From the NCBI RefSeq assembly GCF_003290445.1, contig NZ_CP021781.1:558001-622000 (forward strand): a stretch of DNA of 64,000 nucleotides. Direction: 5' to 3'. This document shows positions 18,837-28,082 of the stretch, piece by piece; position 1 is the stretch's first letter, and each line of letters opens with the position of its first letter. Under the pieces are notes generated by a model. That model was not told where the DNA came from, did no database searches, and worked only from the letters and a program-made list of their open reading frames with translations. Source of the DNA: Francisella adeliensis (lineage in GTDB: Bacteria > Pseudomonadota > Gammaproteobacteria > Francisellales > Francisellaceae). The translations under genes and the position numbers were made by a program.

Positions 18837-19987
18837 AAATTCTTATAATACATAATAGATATCAGTCGAATAATGTTGGTGGTGAAGACATCGTCTACCA
18901 AAACGAATTAGAATCATTACAAAAAGCTCTTGGTAAAGATAGCGTACTATCTTATGAAGTTTCTAATGATGATATAAGTAAAGTAAAATTGCTATATGGA
19001 ATATGGTTTTCATTAAAGCATTATAAAAATGTAAAGAAAATCGTTAGAGAAAATAATATTGATATTGTTCATGTGCATAATTTCTTTCCACTATTAACAC
19101 CAAGTATTTTTAGAGCAGCAAAGAAAGCGGGTGCAAAGGTTGTGCATACTTTACATAACTACCGCCTATGGTGTATATCAGGGATACTTTATCGAGATGG
19201 CCATGGTGTGTGTGAGTTATGTGTTAAGAAAACACTCCCTTTAGCGGGTATTTCAAATAAATGTTATAGAAAGTCATTTATTCAGAGTTTATTAGCACAA
19301 TTTGCGTTTTCTTTTTATAAGGTTGCAGGTTGCTTTAAAAATATTGACTACTTTTTTGTATTGACTAATTTTCAGAAACAAAAAATTAAATCTTTAGGGG
19401 TTGCTAATAATAAGATTAAGCTTAAACCTAATGGCATGAAAATTTCTCAAGATGTTATCGATAAGCAAAAGCATGGTTATATTTATGTAGGTAGGCTTGA
19501 GGAATCAAAAGGGATATATGCTTTATTAGATGCTTGGAGTAAGCTTGGCAAAGAGTATGTCTTAACTATAATTGGAGATGGCGATATTACATCTGATTTG
19601 AAAGCTAAGTATAATGCTGAAAATATAATCTTCAAAGGTAAGTGCTCAAGAGAAGATACTTTATCTTATATCTCAAAATCAAAATATCTTATTCAACCAT
19701 CATTGCTGTATGAAGCATTTGGTTTGACTATTATAGAAGCAATGAGTTATGGGGTTCCAGTTATAGGGTTTGATGTGGGAACTAGAAAAGATTTCATTAA
19801 AGATCAAGAGAATGGTTTTTTAGCTACAGATAATAATCTTCAAGATACTATAAAAAAGTCGTATAATTACAGTGATTATGACAAACTATCAGTAAACGCT
19901 ATGAAGACAGCCAAGCTTTATGAAAATGATTATATTACAGGTAAGCAAATTGAAATTTATAGAGATATTTTGGGGAGCGTAGGTTGA
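18833..19987 (+). CDS. GT4 family glycosyltransferase
   Basis: The 384-residue protein is a complete GT-B family 4 enzyme. The N-terminal half has HNRYQSNNVGGEDIVYQNELE and VHVHNFFPLLTPSIFRAAKKAGAKVVHTLHNYRLWC. The second half has YVGRLEESKGIYALLDAWSKLG, the EAFGLTIIEAMSYGVPVIGFD donor motif and a C-terminal helix. A cysteine cluster (DGHGVCELCVKK and NKCYRK, about 124-145) is common in this mannosyl/fucosyl transferase subgroup and may bind metal. It overlaps its upstream neighbour by four bases, and its stop overlaps the TTG start of the next gene. Confidence 0.9.
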   Translation: MKILIIHNRYQSNNVGGEDIVYQNELESLQKALGKDSVLSYEVSNDDISKVKLLYGIWFSLKHYKNVKKIVRENNIDIVHVHNFFPLLTPSIFRAAKKAGAKVVHTLHNYRLWCISGILYRDGHGVCELCVKKTLPLAGISNKCYRKSFIQSLLAQFAFSFYKVAGCFKNIDYFFVLTNFQKQKIKSLGVANNKIKLKPNGMKISQDVIDKQKHGYIYVGRLEESKGIYALLDAWSKLGKEYVLTIIGDGDITSDLKAKYNAENIIFKGKCSREDTLSYISKSKYLIQPSLLYEAFGLTIIEAMSYGVPVIGFDVGTRKDFIKDQENGFLATDNNLQDTIKKSYNYSDYDKLSVNAMKTAKLYENDYITGKQIEIYRDILGSVG

Positions 19988-20766
19988 AAGTATCCATAAT
20001 TACAGTTTGCTATAATTCACAAGCAACAATTGAAAATACTATTAGGTCTGTTGTTTCACAAACGCATAGTGATATTGAGTATATAATAGTTGATGGCAAA
20101 AGTAGTGATAACACTCTAGAGATAGTTAGTAAATACCAAGATAAAATTGCTAAGGTTATTAGCGAGACAGATCAGGGTATTTATGATGCTATGAATAAAG
20201 GTATAAAAGCTGCTACTGGTGACATAATCGGGATATTAAATAGTGATGATTATTATGTTGGTAGTGATGTTGTTAGTCAGATCGTTAAGGCATTTGATGA
20301 AAAATCCCCAGATATGGTTTTTGCTGATTTGGCTTATGTGGCAGGGGATAGCCAAGATAAGATATTACGATATTATGGTGCTAAAGATTTTATACCAAAA
20401 AAATTAAAAAATGGAATTATGCCACCTCATCCAACACTATATGTTAAAAAAGAAGTTTATCAAAAATATGGCAATTATAGATTAGATTTTAAGATTGCTG
20501 CAGATTATGAAATGTTTGTGAGGCTTTTGCTTGTTAAGCAACTGACATATTTTTATATAAACAAGTGCATAATTAAAATGACGGTTGGTGGTGTTAGCAC
20601 AAGTAATTTTGATAGTAAAAAAATAATAAATACAGAAACTATAAAAGCACTTAGTGTAAATGGTATAAATGTAAGTTATATAAGTATATTTAGAAAATAT
20701 CCAACAAAAATATTTGAAATAATGAAAGGACGATTTATGAGTCTTTTTCGTATAAAGCTTAAGTAA
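19984..20766 (+). CDS. GT2 family glycosyltransferase, TTG start
   Basis: This 260-residue GT2 enzyme begins VSIITVCYNSQATIENTIRSVVSQ. It continues with VDGKSSDNT and ETDQGIYDAMNKGIKAATGDIIGILNSDDYY (about 63-93), giving the metal-binding NSDD. PPHPTLYVKKEVYQKYG at about 146-162 and the AADYEMFVRLL motif complete the catalytic half. The TTG start at 19984 overlaps the previous stop (TTGA) and has GGGAG about ten bases upstream, so this start is favoured. It is the last transferase before the phosphohexomutase gene. The linkage it forms is unknown. Confidence 0.87.
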   Translation: MKVSIITVCYNSQATIENTIRSVVSQTHSDIEYIIVDGKSSDNTLEIVSKYQDKIAKVISETDQGIYDAMNKGIKAATGDIIGILNSDDYYVGSDVVSQIVKAFDEKSPDMVFADLAYVAGDSQDKILRYYGAKDFIPKKLKNGIMPPHPTLYVKKEVYQKYGNYRLDFKIAADYEMFVRLLLVKQLTYFYINKCIIKMTVGGVSTSNFDSKKIINTETIKALSVNGINVSYISIFRKYPTKIFEIMKGRFMSLFRIKLK

Positions 20767-20814
20767 TAAGTTTTATCTATTTAAGAAATTTAAGGTTAAA
20801 ATCAGGAGAGTTAC

Positions 20815-22302
20815 ATGAGAAAAGCAACTGTTAATGATGTTATTATAGCTAGTGGCGTTAAGTTTGGTACTAGTGGTGTAAGAGGGTTAGTCGTGAAAAT
20901 GACTGATGAAATATGTTGGTTATACACTAAGGCGTTTATTCAGTTTTTAGAGCAAAAGCATTCTATAAAAAAAGGTTCAAAAGTAGCTATAGCGAATGAT
21001 TTGCGTAGCAGTAGTCCAAGAATCACAAAAGCTGTTATAAAAGCTGTATCAGATAGTGGTTATGAAGCAGTTTATTGTGGTGAAATATCTTCACCAGCAG
21101 TTATGCTTTATGGTATATCTAATGAGATTCCTTCTGTTATGGTTACAGGTAGCCATATCCCAGAAGATAGGAATGGAATCAAATTTAATACGCCGTTTGG
21201 TGAAGTTCTCAAAGAAGATGAAAAACTAATCGTTAGTCAAGAGGTAGCGATTGATGAGAGCGTTTTTGATGAAAACGGAATGTTTCTAGAAACTCAGAAA
21301 TTACCAGAAATTGAAACAGCTGGTCACACTCAATATGTTGAAAGATTTATAAACTTTTTCGGAGCTAAATGCTTGAATGGAAAGACAATAGGTTTATACG
21401 AACACTCATCTGTTGCTAGAGGGTTGCTAAAAGAGATTTTAGAAGGGCTTGGTGCAAAGGTGATTTTGCTAGGTTTTTCACCTGAATTTGTTTCGGTGGA
21501 TACAGAAGCTATACGAGCTGAAGATATCAAATTAGCAAAAGAATGGGCAGAAGAGTATAAAAATATTGATAGTATAGTTTCTACGGATGGTGATGGCGAT
21601 AGGCCATTAGTCAGTGATGAGTTTGGTAATTGGCTTAAAGGTGATATAGTCGGCGTTTTAGTTGCTAAATATATGGGTATAGATTCTATTGTAACTCCAG
21701 TGAGTAGTAATACTGTGGCTGAGAAAATCAACCATTTTAAAAATATTGAAAGAACAAAAATTGGTTCTCCCTTTGTAATTGAGGCAATGAATTCACTGCT
21801 AAATGATAAAACTAATAAAGTTGCAGGTTATGAGGCTAATGGGGGCTTTTTAACTGCAAATGATATTGTTTCTGTAGATGGTAACAAAATAACAGCTTTG
21901 CCAACTAGAGATGCGGTTTTACCAATTTTAGCGGTTATTTTAATGTCGATTGAAAAGCAATGTACTATTTCTGAGCTTTTAGCTGACTTACCTGCAAGGT
22001 ACACAGCTAGTAGTAAGATTGACGATTTTGCAACTGAAAAAAGTCAAGAAATATTGAAGTTGATATTAGTAGGTGAATCGGATTTACTAGATAAAATCAT
22101 ATCTGAATATTTTGACGGTCAAAATGCTCTAGAAAATATAGATACAACAGACGGTGTAAGAGTAACTTTAGCAAATGAAGATATTGTGCACTTAAGGCCT
22201 TCAGGTAATGCACCTGAGTTAAGATGCTATACAGAATCATCTTCAGAAGAGCATGCTCAAAAACTTAATCAATACTGTATTTCTTTAATTCAAGAGAAAT
22301 AG
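20815..22302 (+). CDS. manB: phosphomannomutase/phosphoglucomutase family protein
   Basis: The enzyme moves phosphate between C6 and C1 of a hexose. In polysaccharide loci it usually makes mannose-1-phosphate for GDP-mannose. The 495-residue protein has the phosphoserine loop VTGSHIPEDRNG with Ser113, the metal site DGDGDR at 258-263, the sugar loop GYEANGGF near 338-345 and the C-terminal phosphate loop RPSGNAPELR. The usual TASHNP is altered to TGSHIP, but the serine is kept. Francisella O-antigen clusters typically end with manB, which supports the name. Phosphoglucosamine mutase is less likely given length and position. GDP-mannose pyrophosphorylase is not in view. Confidence 0.82.
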   Translation: MRKATVNDVIIASGVKFGTSGVRGLVVKMTDEICWLYTKAFIQFLEQKHSIKKGSKVAIANDLRSSSPRITKAVIKAVSDSGYEAVYCGEISSPAVMLYGISNEIPSVMVTGSHIPEDRNGIKFNTPFGEVLKEDEKLIVSQEVAIDESVFDENGMFLETQKLPEIETAGHTQYVERFINFFGAKCLNGKTIGLYEHSSVARGLLKEILEGLGAKVILLGFSPEFVSVDTEAIRAEDIKLAKEWAEEYKNIDSIVSTDGDGDRPLVSDEFGNWLKGDIVGVLVAKYMGIDSIVTPVSSNTVAEKINHFKNIERTKIGSPFVIEAMNSLLNDKTNKVAGYEANGGFLTANDIVSVDGNKITALPTRDAVLPILAVILMSIEKQCTISELLADLPARYTASSKIDDFATEKSQEILKLILVGESDLLDKIISEYFDGQNALENIDTTDGVRVTLANEDIVHLRPSGNAPELRCYTESSSEEHAQKLNQYCISLIQEK

Positions 22303-22360
22303 ACTTTTAAAAATCCTTTAGTATAGGTTGTCAAGCTATCAAATACTGTGTTTACTATGA

Positions 22361-22366
22361 TATAAT
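22361..22366 (+). promoter_or_regulatory. extended -10 of purM operon
   Basis: TGA directly before TATAAT gives an extended -10 (TGnTATAAT) about 110 bases before purM. No good -35 lies 17 bases upstream, which extended -10 promoters can tolerate. Downstream, in the leader, an imperfect direct repeat beginning TAATTTATAA occurs at 22374-22397 and again at 22401-22420. No PurR-type operator or purine riboswitch was recognised. Confidence 0.4.
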
Positions 22367-22477
22367 AATGCGATAATTTATAAACTTTTTTAATGAGCCA
22401 TAATTTATAAGTTTTATGAGTAAATTGTAGTTCATTAGCTTAAATAATTTAAGAATAATGCTATATAAGGAAGTAAA

Positions 22478-23521
22478 ATGGCGAGCTTAAAATACGAAGA
22501 TGCTGGGGTAAATATCGAAGCTGGAAATGAAGCGGTTGATAGAATGAAAAATCATGTCAAAAAGACATTTACAAAAGATGTGCTTACAGGCTTAGGAAGT
22601 TTTGGTTCTCTTTACTCTTTAAAAGATATTATCAATAATTATGAAGAGCCAGTTCTAGTCCAATCTATAGATGGTGTAGGGACTAAAACAAAAGTCGCTG
22701 TGATGTGTGGTAAGTTTGAAAATCTTGGTTATGACCTTTTTTCTGCTGCTACGAATGACATTGTGGTTATGGGTGCTAAGCCGATTACATTTTTAGACTA
22801 TGTTGCTCATGATAAGCTTGATGCTGATATTATGGAAGAGCTTGTAAAAGGTATGAGTAAGGCTTGTGCTGAATCGGGAGTATCACTTGTTGGCGGTGAA
22901 ACTGCTGAAATGCCAGGTGTGTACCAAGCTGGCGAGATAGATATGGTTGGTGTAATCACTGGTGTAGTTGATAAAAATAAAGTTATCAATGGTGAGAATA
23001 TTCAAGAAGGTGATGTGGTATTTGGACTTAGTTCATCTGGTCTGCATACAAATGGTTATTCATTTGCACGTAAGCTTTTCTTTGATGTGGCTGGTAAAAG
23101 TCACACTGACACTTATCCTGAGTTTAATGGTAAAACTATCGGTGATGTTTTGCTTGAGCCACATATTAACTATACTAATATTATCCATGACTTTTTAGAT
23201 AATGGTGTTGATATTAAAGGTATTGCACATATCACAGGTGGTGGATTTATTGAAAATATTCCTAGAGTACTGCCAAAAGGATTAGGAGCTAAAATAGAAA
23301 AAAATAGCTTTGAGACTCCTGCGGTATTTAAAGTGATGCAACAGATAGGGGATATTAGCGAGTTTGAGATGTATCGCTCGTTTAATATGGGTATTGGTAT
23401 GACAGTTATTGCAAGCCAAGAGCAGTACGCTAAGATGCAAGAGTTAGCTAAAAAACATACAAATACTAAGCTTTCTAAGATTGGAACTATTACAACTTCA
23501 GGTAAGGTGGAAATGCTCTAA
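22478..23521 (+). CDS. purM: phosphoribosylformylglycinamidine cyclo-ligase
   Basis: PurM (AIR synthetase) closes the imidazole ring of aminoimidazole ribotide in de novo purine synthesis, using ATP. The 347 residues are the normal length. Visible motifs include LGSFGSLYSL, SIDGVGTKTKVA (residues about 68-79), VGGETAEMPGVY (about 140-151) and GLSSSGLHTNGYS. It leads a five-gene operon. Its TAA stop overlaps the ATG of purCD by one base. An AAGGAAG ribosome site precedes the ATG. In Francisella the purMCD genes are needed for growth without purines. Confidence 0.96.
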   Translation: MASLKYEDAGVNIEAGNEAVDRMKNHVKKTFTKDVLTGLGSFGSLYSLKDIINNYEEPVLVQSIDGVGTKTKVAVMCGKFENLGYDLFSAATNDIVVMGAKPITFLDYVAHDKLDADIMEELVKGMSKACAESGVSLVGGETAEMPGVYQAGEIDMVGVITGVVDKNKVINGENIQEGDVVFGLSSSGLHTNGYSFARKLFFDVAGKSHTDTYPEFNGKTIGDVLLEPHINYTNIIHDFLDNGVDIKGIAHITGGGFIENIPRVLPKGLGAKIEKNSFETPAVFKVMQQIGDISEFEMYRSFNMGIGMTVIASQEQYAKMQELAKKHTNTKLSKIGTITTSGKVEML

Positions 23522-25833
23522 TGATTGACAAACAAATCATTCAAAATAACATCGAAAATGTATTAAAAACTACAAATCTTGACATCAAAGATAAATATAT
23601 CGGCAAAGTTCGTGATATGTATTTTATTGGTGATAAAAGTATCTTGATCTCTACAGATAGACAGTCAGCTTTTGATAGATCGCTTGGTTTTATACCTTTC
23701 AAAGGCGAGGTTTTAGCTCAGTCTTCAGTATGGTGGTTTAAAAATACGACCCATATTGTTAAGAATCATTTTATAGCTTCACCTGATAAAAATGTTGTGA
23801 TAGCTAGAAAAGCAAAAGTTCTACCGATAGAGTTTGTTGTGCGTGGATATATTACAGGATCAACAAGTACTTCACTTTGGACGCATTATGAAAAAGGTAG
23901 TCGCGATTATTGTGGTAACTTACTTGCAGAAGGATTAAAGAAGAATCAAAAATTGCCTGAAAACATTCTTACGCCAACAACAAAAGAGCTTGATCATGAT
24001 AGACCTATATCTGTGGAAAATATTGTCAAAGAAGGTTGGTTAACTCAAGAGCAATGGGATTTTGCATCACAAAAAGCGCTAGAGCTTTTTGAGTTTGGTC
24101 AAGAAAAAGCCGCTGAAAATGGTTTGATACTAGCTGATACTAAGTATGAGTTTGGTATTGATGAACAAACTGGTGAGATTATTTTAATAGATGAGATACA
24201 TACTCCAGATAGTTCAAGATTTTGGTTGGCAGATAGTTATGAAGAAAGATTTGCAAATGGTGAAGAGCCTGAAAATATCGACAAAGAATTTTTTAGACTA
24301 TGGTTTGCGAAAAATTGTGACCCATATAATGATGAGGTACTTCCACAAGCTCCAGAAAAGTTAGTGATTGAGCTATCACAGAAATACATCACTCTTTATG
24401 AGATGATAACTGGTGAAAAATTTAACCCACCAGCTGAGGACAAAGATATAAATCAGCGTATAGTAAAAAATATTAGTCAGTATTTAAAAATGGAGCAAAA
24501 TATGAATATTCTTTTAATTGGTTCGGGTAGTAGAGAACACGCTATTGCTAAAGCTGTTAAAAGGAGCTCGCTTGATAATAAACTTTATTGTCTGAGTGGG
24601 GCAACTAATCCTGGTATCGATAAGATTGCAGATGACTATCATATTGCCAATGTTTGTGATGCTAAAGCAATATGTGAATATGCTAAAGATAAAAATGTAA
24701 CGCTTGCAATAGTCGGCCCTGAAGCACCTCTTGAAGTAGGTGTGGCTGATGCACTTAAAAAAATGGATATAGCTGTTGTAGGACCTACAAAAGACCATGC
24801 ACAGCTTGAGACATCAAAAGGCTTTACAAGACAGTTAATCCATGATTATGATATTGATGCGAATCCATTTTTTAAAACTTTTACAACTATGGATGGTGTA
24901 GAAGAGACTCTTAAAAAATATGAAAAGCAATTTGTAATAAAAGCTGATGGACTTTGCGGTGGTAAAGGCGTGCTTGTATGGGGTGATCATTTACATTCTA
25001 TGAGTGAAGCTATTAAGCATTGTCAATCTTTAGTTGATGCAGGTAAAGAGTTTGTTATCGAAGAAAAGCTAGTAGGGCAAGAGTTTTCGCTAATTTCATT
25101 AACAGATGGTGAAAATTTTATACACATGCCAGCAGTACAAGATCATAAGCGTGCACATGAGCAAGATATGGGACCGAATACTGGTGGAATGGGAACTTAT
25201 TCTGATGCTAACCATAGTTTACCATTTTTGTCTGACAGCGATGTCGAAAGAGCAAAAGAAATAAATGAAAAAGTTGCTCATGCTTTGAAAGATAAGTTTG
25301 GAACACCTTATCAGGGTGTGCTTTATGGTGGCTTTATGGCTACAAAACTTGATACTAAAGTTATTGAGTACAATGCTAGGTTTGGTGATCCAGAAGCAAT
25401 GAATTTGTTAAGCTTATTAGAAACTGATTTTATTGAGATTGCAAAAGCAGTAACGAATGGTTCACTTGATAAAATCAAAGCTAGATTTAAAAAACAAGCT
25501 ACTGTTTGTAAGTACTTAGTACCACTTGGTTATCCAAATAATTCAGTTAAAAATTTTAAAATAGATATTTCGCAATGCCCTGAAAATATTGAGTTATTCT
25601 TAGGTGCAGTTGATTTTAAAGATGGCAGTTTGATAGGTACAGGATCAAGAGCAATTGCAGTACTTGGAATGGGTGATACTATTTTACAAGCAGAACAAAA
25701 GGCTGAAAATGGTGTAAAAAATATTTACGGAAAAATGTTTCATCGTAGAGATATTGGCACAAAAGAGCTAATAAATGAACGAGTTAAATACATGAACTTT
25801 TTACGTGGCAGTAAGTATCAGGAAATAAGTTAG
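23521..25833 (+). CDS. purCD: PurC-PurD fusion: SAICAR synthase / GAR synthetase
   Basis: This 770-residue protein joins two non-consecutive purine enzymes. Residues 1 to about 320 are a long-type SAICAR synthetase (IGKVRDMYFIGDKSILISTDRQSAFDR near 26-52, SSRFWLADSYE near 230). Residues 328-770 are glycinamide ribonucleotide synthetase with ATP-grasp motifs (MNILLIGSGSREHAIAKA, KADGLCGGKGVLVWGD, QDHKRAHEQDMGPNTGGMGTYS). The join is a short linker, SQYLKMEQ. At the junction the DNA keeps GGAG (24492-24495) seven bases before the in-frame ATG at 24502, so PurD alone might also be made. The fusion is known in Francisella. Confidence 0.95.
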   Translation: MIDKQIIQNNIENVLKTTNLDIKDKYIGKVRDMYFIGDKSILISTDRQSAFDRSLGFIPFKGEVLAQSSVWWFKNTTHIVKNHFIASPDKNVVIARKAKVLPIEFVVRGYITGSTSTSLWTHYEKGSRDYCGNLLAEGLKKNQKLPENILTPTTKELDHDRPISVENIVKEGWLTQEQWDFASQKALELFEFGQEKAAENGLILADTKYEFGIDEQTGEIILIDEIHTPDSSRFWLADSYEERFANGEEPENIDKEFFRLWFAKNCDPYNDEVLPQAPEKLVIELSQKYITLYEMITGEKFNPPAEDKDINQRIVKNISQYLKMEQNMNILLIGSGSREHAIAKAVKRSSLDNKLYCLSGATNPGIDKIADDYHIANVCDAKAICEYAKDKNVTLAIVGPEAPLEVGVADALKKMDIAVVGPTKDHAQLETSKGFTRQLIHDYDIDANPFFKTFTTMDGVEETLKKYEKQFVIKADGLCGGKGVLVWGDHLHSMSEAIKHCQSLVDAGKEFVIEEKLVGQEFSLISLTDGENFIHMPAVQDHKRAHEQDMGPNTGGMGTYSDANHSLPFLSDSDVERAKEINEKVAHALKDKFGTPYQGVLYGGFMATKLDTKVIEYNARFGDPEAMNLLSLLETDFIEIAKAVTNGSLDKIKARFKKQATVCKYLVPLGYPNNSVKNFKIDISQCPENIELFLGAVDFKDGSLIGTGSRAIAVLGMGDTILQAEQKAENGVKNIYGKMFHRRDIGTKELINERVKYMNFLRGSKYQEIS

Positions 25834-25835
25834 TA

Positions 25836-26414
25836 ATGTCAAAATTAAAACTTGTGGTATTAGGCTCAACTCGTGGTACTAATATGCAGGCTATTATTGA
25901 TGCTATTGCAGATTCTCAGCTAGATGCTAGCATAGAGCTAGTTATGTCTAACCGAAAGAATGCTTATATTCTTGAGAGAGCAAATGAGCATAAGATCTTA
26001 AATAAATTCATCAGTGCTAAAGATAAAACTCGTGAGGAGTATGACTTAGAGCTTATTCAAGAAATAACGAGGCATAATCCAGATATTATATTGCTAATAG
26101 GATTTATGAGAATTTTAAGTAGTGAGTTTATAGATGCTTTTGATGGTAAAATTTTAAATATTCATCCGTCACTTTTACCAAAACATGCTGGGCTTATGGA
26201 TTTAGCAGTACATCAATCTGTTATTGATGCTAAAGATAAAAAGTCTGGATGTACTATTCACCAAGTCAGTGAAAAGGTAGATGGTGGAGATATTGTTTTA
26301 CAGCTTGAATGTGATGTTGTAAATAATGATACTGCTGGGAGCTTAAAGGAAAGAGTGCAGGTTTTAGAAAGTAAGGCCTGGGTTGAGGTTATAAGAGACT
26401 GGAGTAAAGTATGA
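25836..26414 (+). CDS. purN: phosphoribosylglycinamide formyltransferase
   Basis: PurN transfers a formyl group from 10-formyltetrahydrofolate to GAR. The 192-residue protein has [17 protein letters not shown] at the N-terminus for phosphate binding. The active-site stretch is [12 protein letters not shown] (about residues 106-117), with the catalytic Asn/His and a later Asp in EKVDGGDI. In the usual motif the run is HPSLLPxFxG, so Phe is replaced here by the KHAG variant. It starts two bases after purCD and overlaps purE by four bases. Confidence 0.93.
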   Translation: MSKLKLVVLGSTRGTNMQAIIDAIADSQLDASIELVMSNRKNAYILERANEHKILNKFISAKDKTREEYDLELIQEITRHNPDIILLIGFMRILSSEFIDAFDGKILNIHPSLLPKHAGLMDLAVHQSVIDAKDKKSGCTIHQVSEKVDGGDIVLQLECDVVNNDTAGSLKERVQVLESKAWVEVIRDWSKV

Positions 26415-26902
26415 GTATACAAGTTGGTGTAATAATGGGCTCTAAATCTGATTGGAGTACTATGAAAGAGTGCTGTGATATTTTAGAACAGTTAGGTATA
26501 AGTTATGAATGTGAAGTTGTATCTGCTCACCGTACCCCTGATAAAATGTTTGAGTATGCAGAAACGGCAAAAGCTCGAGGCATAAAAGTTATAATCGCTG
26601 GAGCAGGTGGTGCTGCTCATTTACCTGGTATGGTTGCTGCAAAGACTGATTTACCAGTACTAGGCGTACCAGTAAAATCGAGTGTTCTTAGTGGTAATGA
26701 CAGCTTACTGTCTATAGTACAAATGCCGGCGGGTATACCAGTAGCTACATTTGCAATAGGTATTGCAGGAGCTAAAAACTCAGCACTTTTTGCCGGTAGT
26801 ATACTTCAGCATACAGATAGTGAAGTGGCTAAAGCATTAGCTAAATTTAGAGTAAATCAAACTCAAACAGTATTAGATAATCCAAATCCCAGGGAGCAAT
26901 AA
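26411..26902 (+). CDS. purE: N5-carboxyaminoimidazole ribonucleotide mutase
   Basis: PurE class I moves the carboxyl group of N5-CAIR to C4, giving CAIR. The 163-residue protein has [14 protein letters not shown] (residues 5-18) and the catalytic SAHRTPDKM with its His at about 44. [28 protein letters not shown] follows. It normally forms an octamer. The ATG overlaps the purN stop (ATGA). The adjacent purK makes its substrate, so this locus uses the two-step bacterial carboxylation route. Confidence 0.95.
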   Translation: MSIQVGVIMGSKSDWSTMKECCDILEQLGISYECEVVSAHRTPDKMFEYAETAKARGIKVIIAGAGGAAHLPGMVAAKTDLPVLGVPVKSSVLSGNDSLLSIVQMPAGIPVATFAIGIAGAKNSALFAGSILQHTDSEVAKALAKFRVNQTQTVLDNPNPREQ

Positions 26903-26906
26903 TAAT

Positions 26907-28004
26907 ATGAGAATAGGAATTGTTGGAGCTGGACAACTTGCTAGAATGTTAAGTATAGCTGGTACTCCATTAGGTTTAGAATTCCATTGTCTGGGTAAGC
27001 TTGATGAATGTGCTACAGAGGTTGTAAGAAGCGTAACAGATATATCTCTTGAAGATGTAAATGCAGTTGTAAATTGGGCTAAGCAATTTGATGTGATTAC
27101 ATTTGAGAATGAAAATATATCTCATGAGCTTATCAAAGCGATAAATCATGAGGTAAGTGTATATCCGTCAGCTAAAGCTATAGCTGTCTCTCAAGATCGT
27201 TTATTAGAAAAATCATTTATGCAAGACCACGATATTGCTACGGCGAAGTTTGTAAATGTTGTTAGTCTTGGAGCCTTGGAAAAAGCTGTTGAGCAACATG
27301 GTCTACCGGCTATTATCAAAACGCGTAGATTCGGCTATGATGGTAAAGGCCAGTTTGTAATTAAATCAAAAGAAGATGTTACTAAGGCATGGGATGCTCT
27401 TAAAGGTGCTCCAGATGGATTAATCTATGAGGCTTTTGTTGATTTTGATTATGAAGTTTCTCTAGTTTGTAGTGCAGATGTTAAGGGTAATGTGGTGTTT
27501 TATCCATTAGCAAGAAACATCCACAAGCAAGGAATATTAGTTGAATCAGTAGCTCCTTTTGAAAATAAAGCTCTTGAAGAGAGAGCTCAAAAAGTTGCAA
27601 AAACTTTAGTTGAAGAACTTGGTTATATTGGTACGCTTGCAATAGAATTTTTCGTAAAGGATGATGAGTTAGTTGTTAATGAGATAGCTCCTCGAGTACA
27701 CAATAGTGGACATTGGAGTATTGATGGTGCAACAACTTCACAATTTGAAAACCATGTGCGAGCAATAGCTGGACTGATATTAGGTGCAACAGATAGTAGG
27801 AAAACTATTATGCTAAATTGCATTGGTAATATGCCACGTACAAAAGATCTAGCTGCTTTAGATTGCGTTAAAATACACAGTTACAATAAAGAAGGAAGAA
27901 AGGGGCGTAAAGTGGGGCACTTAAATCTAAACTTAAAAGATGAAACGGATGAGTACCAGCTACTTCAGGCTAAAAAGCTCATAGCATTATCGCAAGATAT
28001 CTAA
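26907..28004 (+). CDS. purK: N5-carboxyaminoimidazole ribonucleotide synthase
   Basis: PurK uses ATP and bicarbonate to carboxylate AIR to N5-CAIR. The 365-residue ATP-grasp protein starts with RIGIVGAGQLARMLSIAGTPLG, has KTRRFGYDGKGQFVIK at about 145-160 for nucleotide binding, and NEIAPRVHNSGHWSIDGATTSQFENHVRA at about 253-281 for metal and substrate binding. It ends the purine operon, only 79 bases before a 5S rRNA gene. The operon covers pur steps M, C, D, N, E and K. Confidence 0.95.
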   Translation: MRIGIVGAGQLARMLSIAGTPLGLEFHCLGKLDECATEVVRSVTDISLEDVNAVVNWAKQFDVITFENENISHELIKAINHEVSVYPSAKAIAVSQDRLLEKSFMQDHDIATAKFVNVVSLGALEKAVEQHGLPAIIKTRRFGYDGKGQFVIKSKEDVTKAWDALKGAPDGLIYEAFVDFDYEVSLVCSADVKGNVVFYPLARNIHKQGILVESVAPFENKALEERAQKVAKTLVEELGYIGTLAIEFFVKDDELVVNEIAPRVHNSGHWSIDGATTSQFENHVRAIAGLILGATDSRKTIMLNCIGNMPRTKDLAALDCVKIHSYNKEGRKGRKVGHLNLNLKDETDEYQLLQAKKLIALSQDI

Positions 28005-28047
28005 GACCAATCTCATTATATTTATTCGATCAATCTGGAATTGTTTC

Positions 28048-28075
28048 TTGACATTCATATAAACAAGAGTATTAT
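28048..28075 (+). promoter_or_regulatory. dedicated promoter for the orphan 5S rRNA
   Basis: A perfect -35 TTGACA at 28048-28053 is followed, after 16 bases, by TATTAT at 28070-28075, a one-mismatch -10. The mature 5S would begin about eight bases downstream, where a sigma-70 start point is expected. The spacing and position make this a convincing strong promoter for the RNA gene, independent of purK. Confidence 0.75.
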
Positions 28076-28082
28076 ATACACC

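Noticed and set aside
21330-21731. 133-residue minus-strand ORF inside manB
   Set aside because: It mirrors the coding frame of manB; its Ser/Ile/Thr-rich composition is a typical antisense shadow.
24514-24798. 94-residue minus-strand ORF inside the purD part of purCD
   Set aside because: It is fully antisense to a strong coding gene and has no ribosome site or family pattern.
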